A stretch of DNA of 64,000 nucleotides from Microbacterium sp. W4I4 (GCF_030816235.1 NZ_JAUSXT010000001.1:3348001-3412000); one strand, 5' to 3'; positions 33,408-41,951 are shown, counted from the stretch's first letter. The notes: a model not told the origin generated them from the sequence alone. Program-made: numbers and translations.

Positions 33408-33459
33408 CGAGCCCGCTCTGCCGACGTGCGCCGCGCCGCGCCGGCGCCGGCGAACCGTG

Positions 33460-33530
33460 TGTGAGAAACCACGATTCGCGCGAGAAATCAGGGGTGGACG
33501 TGAGTTTCACGCGGAATGTGGTTTCTCGCG
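33460..33530. repeat. 71-bp palindromic element, copy C
   Basis: The right arm is canonical: GTTTCACGC (33504-33512), 11 bases, TCTCGCG (33524-33530). The left arm is partly decayed: TGTGAGA (33460-33466), 11 bases, GCGCGAGAA (33478-33486). The 17-base centre is kept. The linker AACCACGATTC resembles AACCACATCCT of copy B. It lies 1165 bases start-to-start from copy D, on the other side of the padR-HAAS genes. Confidence 0.8.
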
Positions 33531-33594
33531 GCCGGGTGCAGCGGCGGCGGAGCGACACGGAGCGCACGGTCCCAGCTCGCCGTCCACCCGGGCG

Positions 33595-33600
33595 TACGGT
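33595..33600 (+). promoter_or_regulatory. -10 element of a leaderless small gene
   Basis: TACGGT is followed by six bases and the ATG at 33607. Confidence 0.4.
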
Positions 33601-33606
33601 CGGAGC

Positions 33607-33765
33607 ATGACGACGCGAGTGGGAGGTCGGAGCCTGGCGGTGAGCTGGATCATCGGCGTCCTGTGCGCCGCTGTCGTCGGTGCGCTGCTGTGGCTCTCGC
33701 TGCCGGCGGGCCCGGGCCTGCTGGTGGTCGTCGGCCACCTTCTCGACGGCACCGTCCCGGGCTGA
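33607..33765 (+). CDS. Small membrane protein, 52 residues
   Basis: This short ORF encodes a basic N-terminus (MTTRVGGRS), one strong membrane helix (LAVSWIIGVLCAAVVGALLW) and a second hydrophobic stretch near the end (GLLVVVGHLL). It has no recognised family. TACGGT lies exactly six bases before the ATG, which matches the leaderless promoter pattern of other genes here and supports its being real. Codon third positions are mostly G or C. Confidence 0.5.
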   Translation: MTTRVGGRSLAVSWIIGVLCAAVVGALLWLSLPAGPGLLVVVGHLLDGTVPG

Positions 33766-33883
33766 GCGGAGCGACACGCCCGGCCGCATGCATACCAGCC
33801 CGACGACACGTCGGCAAGCCTCCCTCCCGCGGGATCACGCGGGCGTTACCCTCACTGTGCACCTATCCACGAGAGGCGAAGCC

Positions 33884-35035
33884 ATGAGCGACCCCGAGGT
33901 TCCCCAGAACGACCGGCCGAATGACATCGATGACGTCGTAGGCAGCGCCAACGAGGGACTCGACGCCGCCGCTGCGGCCCGCGCCGATGTGCCGGGCGAC
34001 GCCGGCGATGCGGATGCCGTCGACCCCGACCTCGCTGCCTTCGAGGCGGCGGAACGAGACCACCCGGGCGTGTTCGACAGCACCGAGGGCAGCCCTGAGC
34101 AGGGGGCCTACGCCGGCGACGGCTCGTACGACGACGCTTCTGCAGCGGGAGCAGCCGACGTCCCCGCGCCGGAGACGGCCGCGGCCGATGACGATGCCCC
34201 GATCGCTTCCGAGCCGGCTCCCTCCGAGCCGGCTCCCTCCGAGGCTGCGTCCTCCAGCGCCTCCGACGGCGACTACGACCTGTCGTACATCCGCGCCGCG
34301 GGCGACGACACGGCCGTGCATGACGCTGACGACGCCGACGCGACGCGCGTCCACGAGACCACCCCGTCGGTGGCCGATGAGGCGTACGGGCTGAGCGCGT
34401 CGTCCGCCGCGGCCGCTGCCGCCGAGACGCAGGTCGTCCCCGCCGAGCCGACGGCACCGCCGGCGGCCCCGCAGCCGATCTTCGTGCAGGCTCCCGAGCC
34501 GCCTCGTGAGCTCGGCAACCGCGGTGCGGCAGGCGGGATCGGGCTTCTCGCCGCCCTCGCCTTCGCCATCCTCTACCTGGGTGCGACTCTCGGTTTGGGC
34601 GCGCTCGCCGGTGATGTGACCGGTGAGAACATCGCGACCGCCGCCCTCGCTCCGCTCACCACCTGGGCGTTCTGGGTTCCCGTCGTGGTCTTCTACCTCG
34701 CGTTCTGGCTGCTCGGTGCCTTCATCAACCGGGCCCGCTGGGGCAAGTGGGTCATCTTCGGACTGCTGGTGGCTGTGGCCACCTACGGCGGGCACCTTCT
34801 GGGACAGCTGTTCCAGGCCCCGTTCTGGCGCATCACCACCAGCGAGACGGTCGACCTCGTCAACGAGCAGATGCTCGCGCCTCTCGCGATCGCGGCGTTC
34901 ATCTTCGCCCGCGAGCTCACCATCTGGTTCGGCGCCTGGGTCTCGCGTGCGGGTGCACGCAAGAAGGTTCTGAACGCCGAGGCGCAGGCCGAGTACGAGC
35001 GCACCCTCGAGGCCGGTCCTTCCGCCCTGCGCTGA
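33884..35035 (+). CDS. Acidic-tailed membrane protein of unknown function
   Basis: This 383-residue protein has two parts. Residues 1 to about 205 are acidic and low in complexity, rich in Ala, Asp, Glu and Pro, with the short repeat SEPAPSEPAPSE. Residues about 220-370 hold four membrane helices (starting near GIGLLAALAFAILYLGATLG, LTTWAFWVPVVVFYLAFWLL, WVIFGLLVAVATYGGHLLG and LAPLAIAAFIFARELTIWFG). Between helices 3 and 4 there is a segment ending in ETVDLVNEQ. The ATG at 33884 follows GAGAGGCGAAG. No family is recognised. The disordered acidic half probably lies in the cytoplasm. Confidence 0.8.
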   Translation: MSDPEVPQNDRPNDIDDVVGSANEGLDAAAAARADVPGDAGDADAVDPDLAAFEAAERDHPGVFDSTEGSPEQGAYAGDGSYDDASAAGAADVPAPETAAADDDAPIASEPAPSEPAPSEAASSSASDGDYDLSYIRAAGDDTAVHDADDADATRVHETTPSVADEAYGLSASSAAAAAAETQVVPAEPTAPPAAPQPIFVQAPEPPRELGNRGAAGGIGLLAALAFAILYLGATLGLGALAGDVTGENIATAALAPLTTWAFWVPVVVFYLAFWLLGAFINRARWGKWVIFGLLVAVATYGGHLLGQLFQAPFWRITTSETVDLVNEQMLAPLAIAAFIFARELTIWFGAWVSRAGARKKVLNAEAQAEYERTLEAGPSALR

Positions 35036-35061
35036 GCGGCGACAGGGCGCCCGGCCGAGCA

Positions 35062-35067
35062 TAGGCT
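35062..35067 (+). promoter_or_regulatory. -10 element of a leaderless membrane protein gene
   Basis: TAGGCT is followed by six bases and the ATG at 35074. Confidence 0.5.
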
Positions 35068-35073
35068 GGCGTC

Positions 35074-35568
35074 ATGAGCACTGACGGAGACCCCCGCGGC
35101 ACTGAGCCGGCGGGGGTCTCTGCGTTCCTGGCGCTGGTCGTCGGGCTCGCCGGGTTCGCGGCGCTGTCGATCCTCGGGCTGGGGATGCTGAGCTTCTTCC
35201 GCGACATCGACATCCTCTCGATCCGCGGACTGGACTGGTGGCCGGCGATCGTCGCGATGATCTTCGCGATCGCCGCTTTCTGCTGGATGCTGTGGCCGAC
35301 CCTCGCCCGCGACCGTCCGTCGTTCCTCGCGGTGCCGGCAGTGGCGCTGGTCACCGCCGTCGCCCATCTGATCGCCCTGTGGCTCGCCGCGCTGCTGAGT
35401 GGGGTGGGGTTCGCGTCGGCTCTGGGCGCGGTCTCGCAGCTTGTCACCCGCGGATCCAGCCTGGTGGTGCTGCTCGCCGCGGCCGTGGGAGCGTGGGTGG
35501 CCATCGCCCTGCGCCGCACGCGCGCGGGCGCCCCGCATTGGCCGTGGGAGGGCGACGACGCGGAGTGA
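35074..35568 (+). CDS. Hypothetical membrane protein, four helices
   Basis: This 164-residue protein has four predicted membrane helices, near residues 15-40, 50-72, 82-108 and 122-145. The C-terminal tail is basic, then acidic (RRTRAGAPHWPWEGDDAE). No enzymatic motif is visible. It resembles short conserved actinobacterial membrane proteins of unknown role. The promoter pattern indicates its own leaderless transcript. Confidence 0.75.
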   Translation: MSTDGDPRGTEPAGVSAFLALVVGLAGFAALSILGLGMLSFFRDIDILSIRGLDWWPAIVAMIFAIAAFCWMLWPTLARDRPSFLAVPAVALVTAVAHLIALWLAALLSGVGFASALGAVSQLVTRGSSLVVLLAAAVGAWVAIALRRTRAGAPHWPWEGDDAE

Positions 35569-35605
35569 CACGCGCGCAAGCCGCGCCGATCCGCGCCCGC
35601 GCCCT

Positions 35606-35611
35606 TACCCT
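35606..35611 (+). promoter_or_regulatory. -10 element of a leaderless gene
   Basis: TACCCT is followed by six bases and the GTG at 35618. Confidence 0.5.
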
Positions 35612-35617
35612 GTAACC

Positions 35618-36265
35618 GTGGAGAGGTCTCTGGAATCCCAGGTGGGCCAGGCTGTCGAGGCCTGGCTGCGCTGGGTGCCGCGCTGGGCGCCGGCGACGCA
35701 CAAAGGGCGCGTCGCCCCGTGCCGTCGTTGCCTGGGGTCGCCGATCCTCTCGGCGGCGGGCATCGGCTCCAACGTTCCCCACGGCGTGCAGCACGGGCTG
35801 TCCACGCGCATCAAGACGATCATCGACCGTGCCGTCGCGGAGTACACCGCGCGCAACCTGCCCATGCTGCAGGCCGAACTCGATCATCAGGCCGACCGCA
35901 ACCGCTCCCGCGCGTATCGTCCGGCCGAGGGACTCGACCCTGAATACGAGGGGATGCCGCTGGATCCCGACCCCGTGCCGGGTGCGCCGTTCCTGTTCAC
36001 GGTCGCGGGTCTCGCGGACGAGGCCGCGGCCGAACTCGCACCACTGCCCCCGTTGAGCGACGAGGCGAAGGCCGCCCTCCGGCAGGAGGTCGCACTGGCC
36101 GACGACTACGCGAACATGGTCGGCCGGGAGATCTGCGGCATCCTGCTGCGCCACCGTCTGCAGGTGCAGGCCGCCATCTCGCAGCACGTCGAACCGCAGA
36201 TCGAGGCGATGCTCGCCGAGCTGGGCGATGAGCTGGACTCTCCGTTCGACCCCGACTTCCCGTAA
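35618..36265 (+). CDS. Conserved hypothetical soluble protein
   Basis: This 215-residue protein starts VERSLESQVGQAVEAWLRWV. A CRRC pair lies at about 36-39, followed by a helical, acidic C-terminal half (EVALADDYANMVGREICGIL). It has no signal peptide or membrane segment. It is not recognised as an enzyme. The GTG start lies six bases after TACCCT, with no ribosome site. The two cysteines may bind a metal or form a disulphide, which is a guess. Confidence 0.7.
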   Translation: MERSLESQVGQAVEAWLRWVPRWAPATHKGRVAPCRRCLGSPILSAAGIGSNVPHGVQHGLSTRIKTIIDRAVAEYTARNLPMLQAELDHQADRNRSRAYRPAEGLDPEYEGMPLDPDPVPGAPFLFTVAGLADEAAAELAPLPPLSDEAKAALRQEVALADDYANMVGREICGILLRHRLQVQAAISQHVEPQIEAMLAELGDELDSPFDPDFP

Positions 36266-36315
36266 CCCTCGCTGGGAATCGCCTGCATCCGCTTGCCGAC
36301 GTCGGGGGCCATGGC

Positions 36316-36352
36316 TATCGTTTTTCGATAGATAGTCATCGTATTTCGATAG
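36316..36352. promoter_or_regulatory. Twin operator for the DUF2975-Xre pair
   Basis: TATCGTTTTTCGATAG (36316-36331) and CATCGTATTTCGATAG (36337-36352) are two copies of one site, 21 bases apart, which is two helical turns. Each is an inverted repeat, ATCG-N5-CGAT. The second copy abuts the ribosome site AGGAG (36351-36355). The Xre protein encoded downstream is the probable ligand. Confidence 0.7.
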
Positions 36353-36359
36353 GAGCATC

Positions 36360-36836
36360 ATGCAGCCCCTCGCCACGTTCGTGCTGAAGGCGATGATCGT
36401 CGTCATGCTGGCACTGCTGGTCATCGCCCAGGTGTTCATGATCCCCGCGGTGGCCGCGACCACGGCCTGGCGCAATCCGGAACTGGCGTACCTGGAGGTG
36501 CCGGGCGTCATCGGCGCGGTGCTGTTCCTGGTGCTCGTCGAGATCGTGCTGGTGTGCGTGTTCGCGCTGCTCTCGCTGGTGCGCGCCGACCGGATCTTCA
36601 GCTCGCACGCGTTCCGCTACGTCGATATCATCATCGGCACCATGCTGGCAGCCGGTGTCGTGATCGTCGCGTCGTACATCGTGCTCTTCATCGCCCAGGC
36701 GGCCAACCCGGGCATCCTGATCCTGGCCCTGCTCGGCACCACGGTCAGTGTCTCTCTGGCTCTGCTCGTCGGAGTGATGCGCGGGCTGCTGCGCAAGGCG
36801 CTGCAGCTCGAGCAGGACCTCTCCGAGGTGGTCTGA
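36360..36836 (+). CDS. DUF2975 membrane protein
   Basis: This 158-residue protein has four predicted membrane helices (about 8-32, 48-72, 88-112 and 116-142). The central block ALLSLVRADRIFSSHAFRYVD is characteristic of DUF2975. These proteins are usually encoded with a small Xre regulator, as here. The function is unknown. The ATG follows AGGAGCATC. The stop and the next start share one base (TGATG). Confidence 0.88.
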   Translation: MQPLATFVLKAMIVVMLALLVIAQVFMIPAVAATTAWRNPELAYLEVPGVIGAVLFLVLVEIVLVCVFALLSLVRADRIFSSHAFRYVDIIIGTMLAAGVVIVASYIVLFIAQAANPGILILALLGTTVSVSLALLVGVMRGLLRKALQLEQDLSEVV

Positions 36837-37066
36837 TGCCCATCGTGATCGACATCGACGTGATGCTCGCGCGTCGCAAGATGAGCGTGCAGGAGTTCGC
36901 GGATGCCATCGGCATCACGCCGGCCAACGTCGCCGTGCTCAAGAACGGACGAGCCAAGGCGGTGCGCTTCACCACGCTCGACGCCATCTGCCGCGTGCTG
37001 GACTGCCAGCCCGGCGACATTCTGCGCCGCGTCCCCGCAGGGACGCAGACCAAGGGGGAGTCATGA
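36836..37066 (+). CDS. Small Xre-family helix-turn-helix regulator
   Basis: This 76-residue protein is almost only a DNA-binding domain. The block MSVQEFADAIGITPANVAVL followed by KNGRAKAVRF forms the helix-turn-helix (about 16-45). The end RVLDCQPGDILRRVP is typical of YozG-like regulators that accompany DUF2975. It probably represses its own operon through the twin ATCG-N5-CGAT sites. Its stop overlaps the next gene's ATG by four bases. Confidence 0.9.
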   Translation: MPIVIDIDVMLARRKMSVQEFADAIGITPANVAVLKNGRAKAVRFTTLDAICRVLDCQPGDILRRVPAGTQTKGES

Positions 37067-40000
37067 CGGGTCGATGGATGCCGGAGAGCATCGCCCGGCT
37101 GAGCGATGCGCACACCTGTCCGGTGTGCGAGCTGACGCCGTTGAGAGACGGATGCTGCCCGCGCTGCGGGGCGGACCTGCGCGGTCCGCAGGGACTCGAG
37201 CTGTGGAACGCGTCCCTGGCCGCGGTCGCCGCGCTGAACACGCGTGCGGCCCTGGTGGCCCGCGTGCCTCGGACGGCATTCACCCCGCACCGGGCGACGG
37301 CGGCGGCGCCGCCGCGGCCCGCACCGGCGCCCGCGGCTTCCGGCACCGCACCCGCGCCGGTGAGGGACGGGGCCAGCCTGCAGTCCGTGCTCGCGACGGC
37401 GGGCGCCGCGCTGTTCGCCGTCGCGGCGATCGTGTTCACCTTCTTCAACCCCGAGCTCGCCGATCGGGCCGTGCGCAGCACCATCATCGGCCTGGTCACG
37501 CTGGCTTTCCTCGCCGGCGCGTGGCTGCTGGCCCGGCGACGGCTGCAGTCCTCTGCCGAGGCGGTGGGCGGGCTGGGCCTCGTCTTCGTCGGCCTCGACG
37601 TGCAGGCGGTCGCCGGATCGTTCTCCGACGGCACGGCCGCGTGGGTGTCCGCGGCGATCGCCACCGCTGTCGCGGGGTGTCTGCTGCTCGCGGCGGCGCT
37701 GCGATTCCGCATCCGGATCTGGCTCTGGACCTCGCTGCTCGCCCTCGCCGCCGTCCCGGCGATGCTCGGTTTCGCCATGCAGGACGCCCTGCCGACGGCG
37801 CTGCTGATCGCCGCATCCGCGTTCGCCGCGACGGGCCTGATGGCCCTGCTCCCGAGGTTCGCTCCCGGTTTCCCCGTGCGCGCGGTCGTTCCGCGGCCGG
37901 ACGGGTCAGCGGATGCCGGAGCGGATCCCGCTCCGCGTCGCGCGCTGCTCGCCGAAACGGTGGCGCTGACCGCACTGCAGGCGATGGCGACGGTGCTCGC
38001 CATCGCGCGCATCATCCTCGCCGAGCCGATCTCCGTCGCCGTCGTCCTCGGCGTCCTGGCGGTCGCCGCAGTGCTCGCCTCGGTGCGGACCGTCCCGAGG
38101 GTCTGGGCCTTCGCTGCCGGTGTCCTCGCTGTGGGCGCCGGTGCCGTCGGCGCTTCGAGCGTGCTCGGCGGGGTCGCGGTCCGATCCGAATGGAGCACCG
38201 CCCTCGAACCCGCCGGCGCCGTGCTCGCGCTTCTCCTCTGCGCGATCGTCCCGCTGTCCTCGCGCACCCCGCGCATCGCCGTCGCGTTCGGTGCCGGACT
38301 CGCCGCCGGCGTGACGAGTGCCCCAGCGGTTCTCCCGGCGGTGTACATCGGGAGCACGCTGCTGGCCTTCACCGGCAGAGGTCTCGATGAAACGGTCTCG
38401 ACGCCGGTCGTGGGGGACGCCACCTGGCCGATCATCGTCGGGCTCGCTGTCATCTCCCTCGGCTTCGCGGTGTTCGCCCGCTTCGCGCGCGGCCGCCACG
38501 ACATCCGTCCGCTGCGGGGAGCCGCCCTCGTGGTCGCGGCGCTGTACGCGACGGTCGCGGTGCTGGCGACGGCTGCCGGTCGCGTGCTGCCGCTGGCGGT
38601 CAGCATCGCCGTCCTGCTCGTGATCGCCGCGGGGACCGCGGCAGTGCTGATCCGACGAATCGGAACCGATGCGGCATCCGCCCGTGTCGTGCTCGTCGTC
38701 GGCGTCCATGTCGCGCTGCTCGTCTCTGTGCTGCTGGCCTGGCAGGACCGCACGGTGGTCCCACTCGCGGGTATCGGAACCATCGCCGTTCTCGCGGTCG
38801 CGGCGGGCACGATCGCACCCGCGTGGCGATTCCTGCACCTGGGACTCGGATACGGGTACGCCCTGGCCCTGGTGTCCACGGCCCTGTCGCTGGCCGGTGT
38901 CGGCGGCGTCGCACTGCTGTGCCTGACGGCATCCGCGGGCCTGCTCGGCGCGATCGCCGCGACGTTCCTGCCCGCCGTGGCCGCGCGCAGCTGGCAGACG
39001 ATCCTCGTGGTGGCGTCCGTGCCGTTCGCGATCGGGATCGCGCAGGTGGTGTTCGAGCGCAGCGGCTGGACGGCGCTGTCGACCGGACTGATGTTCGTGC
39101 TCGCCCTGTCGTTGCTGCTGACCAGGCGCGCCGGCCTCACCGTCGTGATCCGCACACTCGCCGCGGCCGTGCTCGTGCCCTCGCTCGCAGTGGTGATCCT
39201 CTGCCTCGGCGCGCAGCTGCTCGTGCAGAGCGGCTCGCCTGTAGTGCTGCCGCTCATCGCCCTGCTGGTGGCGCTCGTGCTGCCCTCCGGCGGCATGATC
39301 CGCGAAGGTCTCGTCGCGCGCGGCCTGCTCGCCCCTACCGCGGATGCCGCGCGCATAGCGATCGAGGCGTCCGCCCTGCTCACCGCCGTGATCGCCGTGG
39401 CGCTGTCCCTCACGCGCGAGGCCGCCGGGTTCGGGACCGCGTGCCTGGTGCTGATCATCGTCGGCGTCGGAGCGCTCCTCACGTCGCTGGTGGCCGGACG
39501 CCGCTACGGCTGGTGGGTGGCTGCGGCCTCGTTCACAGGCGCGCTCTGGTCGCTGTGGGCGCTGAACGGTGTGGCACTGCCCGAGGCGTACCTGCTTCCG
39601 CCGGCGCTCGGCGCGGTGCTGGTGGCGCTGACTCTCGCGCTGCGCGGCACGCGTTCGGTCGCGCTGTTCGCGGCGGGCCTCGCCGGTGCTGTCGCGCCCG
39701 TGCTGGCGCTGCTCATCGCCGCGGATCCCGTGCACACCGTCCCCTGGCGTGCCTACGGCCTGCTCGCCGCCGGGTGGCTGCTGCTGGCGGCCGGGTGGTT
39801 CATCGGGCGCGCGACGGGAGCGCGCCTGCGACGACTGCGCCCGCTGCGCACCGCCACCGTGCTTATCGCCGCGATCGCCGCGCTCGCCGGTACGGCGCAG
39901 GCGGTGCGCTGGGGGAGCGGCACCGATCCCTCGCCGGTCATCGGCGGCGACGCCGGTGTCTTCCTGCTCGCCCTCGGGATGAGCGCGCTCGCGGCCGTCG

Positions 40001-40884
40001 CGCTGGTCGCCGCCGCCCGGATGCTGCGCTCGTCGGCATCCGCCCCGCATCCGTCGCGCGAGAACGCGCTTCCCGCGGACGCAAGCGAGACGGCGGCCCG
40101 CGGGGAGAGCACGTCCCCGCGCGAAGCGCCCGCCGTTCTCGATCGACTGATCGCCTCGCGCTGGCTCGCCGCACCCGCGGCGCTCGCCTTCGCGATCGGG
40201 GTCTGGCCGTCGATCGCCCGCGACTGGTTCGTCATCTGGGGCATGTGGCTGCTCATGATCGGCTGGCTGGTGCTCATGCTGCGGGCCGCCGTGACGCCGA
40301 AGGCTCAGGCGGCGAACAGGGGACGGGCCACCCTCCTGCCGCCGGTGTGGCTGCTGTTCGGAATCGCCTTCATCACGGCCGTCGTGGCGTGGAGTCCGCG
40401 CGATCTGCGCGTGGAGATGTTCTCGCTCCCGCTCGGCGCGTTCCTGCTCGCCGCCGGCGCCCTCGGGCTGAGGAGGGGAGCGGATGCCGTCGCCGTGGCG
40501 GGCCTGGATGCGTGGCCGAACGGCCGGCGCGGCTCCTGGCCGCTGCTCGCGCCTGGCCTGATCGTGATGATGTCGGCATCCATCGTCTCGACCTTCACCG
40601 ACCCGCTCACCTGGCGTGCGATCCTCGTGATGGGCCTCGCCCTCGCGGCGATCCTGCTCGGGGCGGCGCGTCGCCTGGCCGCGCCGTTCATCATCGGACT
40701 GATCGTGCTGCCTGTCGAGAACGTGTTCGTCTTCTCGGTGCAGCTCGGTCGCGGCATCGAGTCCATGCCCTGGTGGATCACGCTCGCCACCGTGGGGGCG
40801 GTGCTGCTGATCATCGCCGTCGCGGGCGAGCGCCGTGAGGGCGCCGACCGGGGGGTCGTGGCCCGCGTGCGCGATCTGAGATGA
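37063..40884 (+). CDS. Giant polytopic membrane protein, SCO7613 C-terminal type, with zinc ribbon
   Basis: This 1273-residue protein begins with a cytoplasmic zinc ribbon (C19-P-V-C22 and C32-P-R-C35). After a Pro/Ala-rich linker (about 78-100) it is almost entirely hydrophobic helices, with more than 25 likely membrane segments. A soluble Ser/Ala/Glu-rich interruption lies near residues 1000-1030. It resembles actinobacterial proteins annotated by the SCO7613 C-terminal domain, whose role is unknown. Its ATG overlaps the Xre stop by four bases, so it is translated with the DUF2975-Xre unit. Codon use matches the host. Confidence 0.88.
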   Translation: MTGRWMPESIARLSDAHTCPVCELTPLRDGCCPRCGADLRGPQGLELWNASLAAVAALNTRAALVARVPRTAFTPHRATAAAPPRPAPAPAASGTAPAPVRDGASLQSVLATAGAALFAVAAIVFTFFNPELADRAVRSTIIGLVTLAFLAGAWLLARRRLQSSAEAVGGLGLVFVGLDVQAVAGSFSDGTAAWVSAAIATAVAGCLLLAAALRFRIRIWLWTSLLALAAVPAMLGFAMQDALPTALLIAASAFAATGLMALLPRFAPGFPVRAVVPRPDGSADAGADPAPRRALLAETVALTALQAMATVLAIARIILAEPISVAVVLGVLAVAAVLASVRTVPRVWAFAAGVLAVGAGAVGASSVLGGVAVRSEWSTALEPAGAVLALLLCAIVPLSSRTPRIAVAFGAGLAAGVTSAPAVLPAVYIGSTLLAFTGRGLDETVSTPVVGDATWPIIVGLAVISLGFAVFARFARGRHDIRPLRGAALVVAALYATVAVLATAAGRVLPLAVSIAVLLVIAAGTAAVLIRRIGTDAASARVVLVVGVHVALLVSVLLAWQDRTVVPLAGIGTIAVLAVAAGTIAPAWRFLHLGLGYGYALALVSTALSLAGVGGVALLCLTASAGLLGAIAATFLPAVAARSWQTILVVASVPFAIGIAQVVFERSGWTALSTGLMFVLALSLLLTRRAGLTVVIRTLAAAVLVPSLAVVILCLGAQLLVQSGSPVVLPLIALLVALVLPSGGMIREGLVARGLLAPTADAARIAIEASALLTAVIAVALSLTREAAGFGTACLVLIIVGVGALLTSLVAGRRYGWWVAAASFTGALWSLWALNGVALPEAYLLPPALGAVLVALTLALRGTRSVALFAAGLAGAVAPVLALLIAADPVHTVPWRAYGLLAAGWLLLAAGWFIGRATGARLRRLRPLRTATVLIAAIAALAGTAQAVRWGSGTDPSPVIGGDAGVFLLALGMSALAAVALVAAARMLRSSASAPHPSRENALPADASETAARGESTSPREAPAVLDRLIASRWLAAPAALAFAIGVWPSIARDWFVIWGMWLLMIGWLVLMLRAAVTPKAQAANRGRATLLPPVWLLFGIAFITAVVAWSPRDLRVEMFSLPLGAFLLAAGALGLRRGADAVAVAGLDAWPNGRRGSWPLLAPGLIVMMSASIVSTFTDPLTWRAILVMGLALAAILLGAARRLAAPFIIGLIVLPVENVFVFSVQLGRGIESMPWWITLATVGAVLLIIAVAGERREGADRGVVARVRDLR

Positions 40885-40906
40885 CCGGCGTGGCTGCTTG
40901 CGGCAT

Positions 40907-40936
40907 TTGACCGGGAAGGTTACGCGGGATTACACT
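40907..40936 (+). promoter_or_regulatory. Promoter of the str operon (rpsL)
   Basis: TTGACC (40907-40912) and TACACT (40931-40936) are 18 bases apart, which is close to consensus. Transcription would start near 40943 and give a leader of about 158 bases before rpsL. Confidence 0.75.
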
Positions 40937-40943
40937 TGATCGG

Positions 40944-40967
40944 GTGTGCGCGCAGCTGTGCGCACAC
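40944..40967 (+). promoter_or_regulatory. Hairpin at the 5' end of the rpsL leader
   Basis: GTGTGCGC (40944-40951) and GCGCACAC (40960-40967) pair around an 8-base loop. The hairpin starts at the predicted transcription start and could stabilise the mRNA or take part in regulation. Confidence 0.5.
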
Positions 40968-41100
40968 GCTGGGCGTCGGCACCGCCGATTCGCCTCCACG
41001 GCATACCCATCACATCAAAAGCAGGGCGGTTCCGCTCTGCCGGTGGGTCATGATGTGACACCCATCACGCTGTCACCGTGCAGCACTATTAGGAGAGAAC

Positions 41101-41469
41101 GTGCCAACTATTCAGCAGTTGGTTCGCAAGGGACGTTCGCCCAAGGTCTCGAAGACCAAGGCGCCCGCTCTGAAGTCGAACCCGCAGCAGGCCGGCGTGT
41201 GCACCCGCGTGTACACCACCACCCCGAAGAAGCCGAACTCGGCGATGCGCAAGGTCGCTCGCGTGAAGCTCCGCAACGGTGCTGAGGTGACCGCCTACAT
41301 CCCCGGTGAGGGCCACAACCTCCAGGAGCACTCGCTCGTGCTCGTCCGCGGTGGCCGTGTGAAGGACCTCCCCGGCGTCCGCTACAAGATCGTCCGCGGT
41401 GCACTCGACACCCAGGCCGTCAAGAACCGTAAGCAGGCTCGTTCCCGCTACGGCGCGAAGAAGGGTTGA
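41101..41469 (+). CDS. rpsL: 30S ribosomal protein S12
   Basis: This 122-residue decoding-centre protein is full length. It has [10 protein letters not shown], with lysine at the position of E. coli K43, and [10 protein letters not shown], with lysine at K88. These are the drug-sensitive residues for streptomycin. The GTG start follows AGGAGAGAAC. It is the first gene of the rpsL-rpsG-fusA-tuf series. Confidence 0.98.
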   Translation: MPTIQQLVRKGRSPKVSKTKAPALKSNPQQAGVCTRVYTTTPKKPNSAMRKVARVKLRNGAEVTAYIPGEGHNLQEHSLVLVRGGRVKDLPGVRYKIVRGALDTQAVKNRKQARSRYGAKKG

Positions 41470-41474
41470 GTTAG

Positions 41475-41945
41475 ATGCCTCGTAAGGGACCCGCACCCAA
41501 GCGCCCCGTCGTCAACGACCCGGTATACGGCGCACCCATCGTCACCTCGCTGGTGAACAAGATCCTCGTCGACGGCAAGAAGTCCCTCGCTGAGTCGATC
41601 GTCTACGGCGCCCTCCGCGGTGTCGAGGCGAAGAACAGCCAGGACGCCGTCGCCACCCTCAAGAAGGCGCTCGACAACGTGCGCCCGACCCTCGAGGTCC
41701 GCAGCCGCCGCGTCGGTGGCTCGACCTACCAGGTTCCCGTCGAGGTCAAGCCGCACCGCGCGAACACCCTCGCGCTTCGCTGGCTGGTCAGCTACGCGAA
41801 GGGTCGTCGTGAGAAGACGATGACCGAGCGCCTGCAGAACGAGATCCTCGACGCATCGAACGGCCTGGGAGCCGCGGTCAAGCGCCGCGAAGACACCCAC
41901 AAGATGGCCGAGTCGAACCGCGCATTCGCTCACTACCGCTGGTAA
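41475..41945 (+). CDS. rpsG: 30S ribosomal protein S7
   Basis: This 156-residue protein organises the 3' major domain of 16S rRNA. It starts [10 protein letters not shown] and ends AHYRW, as in actinobacterial S7. It begins five bases after rpsL and is followed by a 110-base gap with a large hairpin before fusA. Confidence 0.98.
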   Translation: MPRKGPAPKRPVVNDPVYGAPIVTSLVNKILVDGKKSLAESIVYGALRGVEAKNSQDAVATLKKALDNVRPTLEVRSRRVGGSTYQVPVEVKPHRANTLALRWLVSYAKGRREKTMTERLQNEILDASNGLGAAVKRREDTHKMAESNRAFAHYRW

Positions 41946-41951
41946 TGAGCT

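Noticed and set aside
30412..33789. A 1125-codon open frame on the minus strand
   Set aside because: It covers GH13, nucleotidyltransferase, padR and HAAS genes in antisense, is Arg/Ser/Pro-rich and has no domain.
36969..39482. An 837-codon open frame on the minus strand
   Set aside because: It is a Thr/Ala/Ser-rich shadow of the giant membrane protein gene.
41101..41469. Streptomycin resistance mutation in S12
   Set aside because: Lysines are present at the positions equivalent to K43 and K88, the sensitive state.
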